From Sedimenticola_A sp040506425 (GTDB lineage: Bacteria > Pseudomonadota > Gammaproteobacteria > Chromatiales > Chromatiaceae): DNA of 64,000 nucleotides. The notes under the pieces are model-generated. The model saw only the letters and a program-made list of their open reading frames with translations, did not search any database and was not told where the DNA came from. Below are positions 63,148 through 64,000 of the stretch, in pieces. The position numbers and the translations under genes are program-made. Within the stretch, counting starts at the first letter, position 1. The number at the start of each line of letters is the position of its first letter. Location: positions 2,418,001 to 2,482,000 of the forward strand of contig OZ245051.1 in the NCBI GenBank assembly GCA_965224515.1, in the 5' to 3' direction.

Positions 63148-63834
63148 CTATGATCTATAGATACGCGTGTACTGGGTTTCATGCAGGCTGCTGGCCATGG
63201 CCTGGGCGATACAGGATGCACCGATCGACTCGTCGGGTATATCCATGCCGGTTGCCACGGCTTCAGGAATTGAGGTTGTCAGTTCCGCAATGATCTTCTG
63301 CCCGGCGGTCTGTCCCAGGGGGATGATCTTCACCCCGGCCAGGGTGATGTTCTCCAGCCAGCCCCAGAGATAACCGGCGGCTGCATCAGCCAGGGGTATC
63401 CCCCAGTGGTGCGCGGCATATGCAAAGCCGGCGACCTGGCACTGCTTGAACAGTGGCAGGTTTTCAGCGGTGATTGGGATGCCAAGTTCCGGCATCAGCG
63501 AGGCCATGGCGCGGCCACGGTTACGTTCCTCCATCCTCAGTTCCCTTGTCTCCCGACTGGCGACCAAGTAGTGGCTCCAGTAGAGCAGGGCGCCGCTATC
63601 CCTATTCGCTGCAGCCTGGTAGAGCCGGCAGAACACTGGCACCTCAAGGTGAGCCATGGTGCTCTCCAGCAGGTTTTCTATCCAGGCTTTTAGCGTGGCT
63701 TTATCGGTTACCCATTCGCACTCGACGGCCCACTCCAATCCCTGGGAGTAGGTGAACGCACCGACTGGTAACGAGGGGCTGACCAGCTGCAGCAGGCGCA
63801 GACGGGAGAGCTGATAGTCAGTGTTGATGTCCAT
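63148..63834 (-). CDS. ureF: Urease accessory protein UreF
   Basis: About 228 aa from ATG 63834; ATG 63846 is four codons earlier and has the better upstream purine run (AAGGGG), so either may be used. All-helical protein: LRLLQLVSPSLPVGAFTYSQGLEWAVE is the family's diagnostic N-terminal motif, LVASRETRELRMEERNRGRAM is the conserved central helix, and PLGQTAGQKI lies near the C-terminus. It bridges UreG to the urease-UreD complex. Its start lies inside the end of ureE, a 17-nt overlap. Confidence 0.95.
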   Translation of the reverse strand: MDINTDYQLSRLRLLQLVSPSLPVGAFTYSQGLEWAVECEWVTDKATLKAWIENLLESTMAHLEVPVFCRLYQAAANRDSGALLYWSHYLVASRETRELRMEERNRGRAMASLMPELGIPITAENLPLFKQCQVAGFAYAAHHWGIPLADAAAGYLWGWLENITLAGVKIIPLGQTAGQKIIAELTTSIPEAVATGMDIPDESIGASCIAQAMASSLHETQYTRIYRS

Positions 63835-64000
63835 GACTGTGCCCATGATGTTTATGCCCCTTCTCTGCACTGCCTCCATAAGCTCCAGGCTCAGGTTCAA
63901 AGGGTGCATTGGAAGTGGTTACCTCCATGCCCAGTCCCCGCAACATCACGTCCAGTACATGGTCGTGGATGTAGCTGACCCGCTTGGGCTCGATCTGGAT
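63818..64000 (-). CDS. ureE: UreE urease nickel chaperone, N-terminal part outside the window
   Basis: The last 61 codons (including the stop at 63818-63820) are visible. They read RVSYIHDHVLDVMLRGLGMEV, the UreE C-terminal domain, then FEPEPGAYGG and a His-rich tail HKHHGHSHGHQH that binds extra nickel. Overlaps ureF by 17 nt. Confidence 0.93.
   Translation of the reverse strand: MQIEPKRVSYIHDHVLDVMLRGLGMEVTTSNAPFEPEPGAYGGSAEKGHKHHGHSHGHQH

Overview
The window looks like chromosome of a mesophilic, probably marine or brackish, chemolithoautotrophic gammaproteobacterium (sulfur-oxidiser or lucinid-symbiont type, e.g. Chromatiales or Sedimenticolaceae). This rests on a form I RuBisCO operon with cbbR-cbbLS-cbbQ-cbbO, cyanate and urea genes, an Na+/H+ antiporter, compatible-solute genes and moderately high GC. 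No rRNA, marker gene or genome comparison is visible, so the taxon is an inference. I saw no tRNA, rRNA, prophage, insertion sequence or CRISPR array.

Layout. 1-4.2 kb: an Mth938-like protein, an alaC aminotransferase broken by a one-base frameshift, hom, and a phosphoglycerate-mutase-like protein. 4.3-13.3 kb: the Calvin-cycle locus (cbbR divergent from cbbL, cbbS, a small unknown protein, cbbQ, cbbO), extended by two unknown genes, one carrying a module otherwise familiar from phage and mobile-element polyvalent proteins. 13.4-22.6 kb: mixed genes (AT-rich FkbM methyltransferase, periplasmic metallo-hydrolase, NhaA, chemoreceptor, MFS transporter with CoA-transferase, small outer-membrane barrel). 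22.7-32.7 kb: a lactate module with LutABC, an LldR-type repressor, a TRAP transporter and a Dld-II type iron-sulfur flavoprotein. 32.8-33.2 kb: a 79-bp tandem repeat. 33.4-37.4 kb: AEC carrier, ABC-F protein and MFS transporter. 37.4-42.9 kb: a glucosylglycerate module (phosphorylase, synthase, phosphatase) divergent from glgC. 43-46.2 kb: lipoprotein hydrolase, Lrp/Ald pair, small membrane protein. 46.4-53.1 kb: a methionine-rich exported protein, a two-component system, a MlaC-like protein, an MsrAB lipoprotein and a DUF1223 protein. 53.1-64 kb: a sigma-54-controlled block (rubredoxin-reductase fusion, DUF302, acyl-CoA-dehydrogenase-like protein, OsmC, an enhancer-binding protein, a cyanate/nitrate-type ABC transporter and cyanase), then ureGFE.

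How the genes fit together. CO2 fixation supplies 3-phosphoglycerate. GlgC could supply ADP-glucose, so GpgS, the phosphatase and the phosphorylase would form a glucosylglycerate cycle. The lactate module appears controlled by TTGGT/ACCAA operators at the regulator gene and at the TRAP promoter. Four -24/-12 promoters with exact GG-N10-GC spacing and three related GTCGACA sites tie the enhancer-binding protein to its own gene, the OsmC operon, the transporter operon and cynS. A triple GTGA(T/C) direct repeat with an 11-bp period precedes both the Met-rich protein gene and msrAB, suggesting that the OmpR-type regulator between them controls methionine-oxidation defence. The strongest candidates for undescribed biology are this Met-rich/MsrAB regulon, the sigma-54 cyanate/OsmC regulon, and the unknown proteins of the extended cbb locus.
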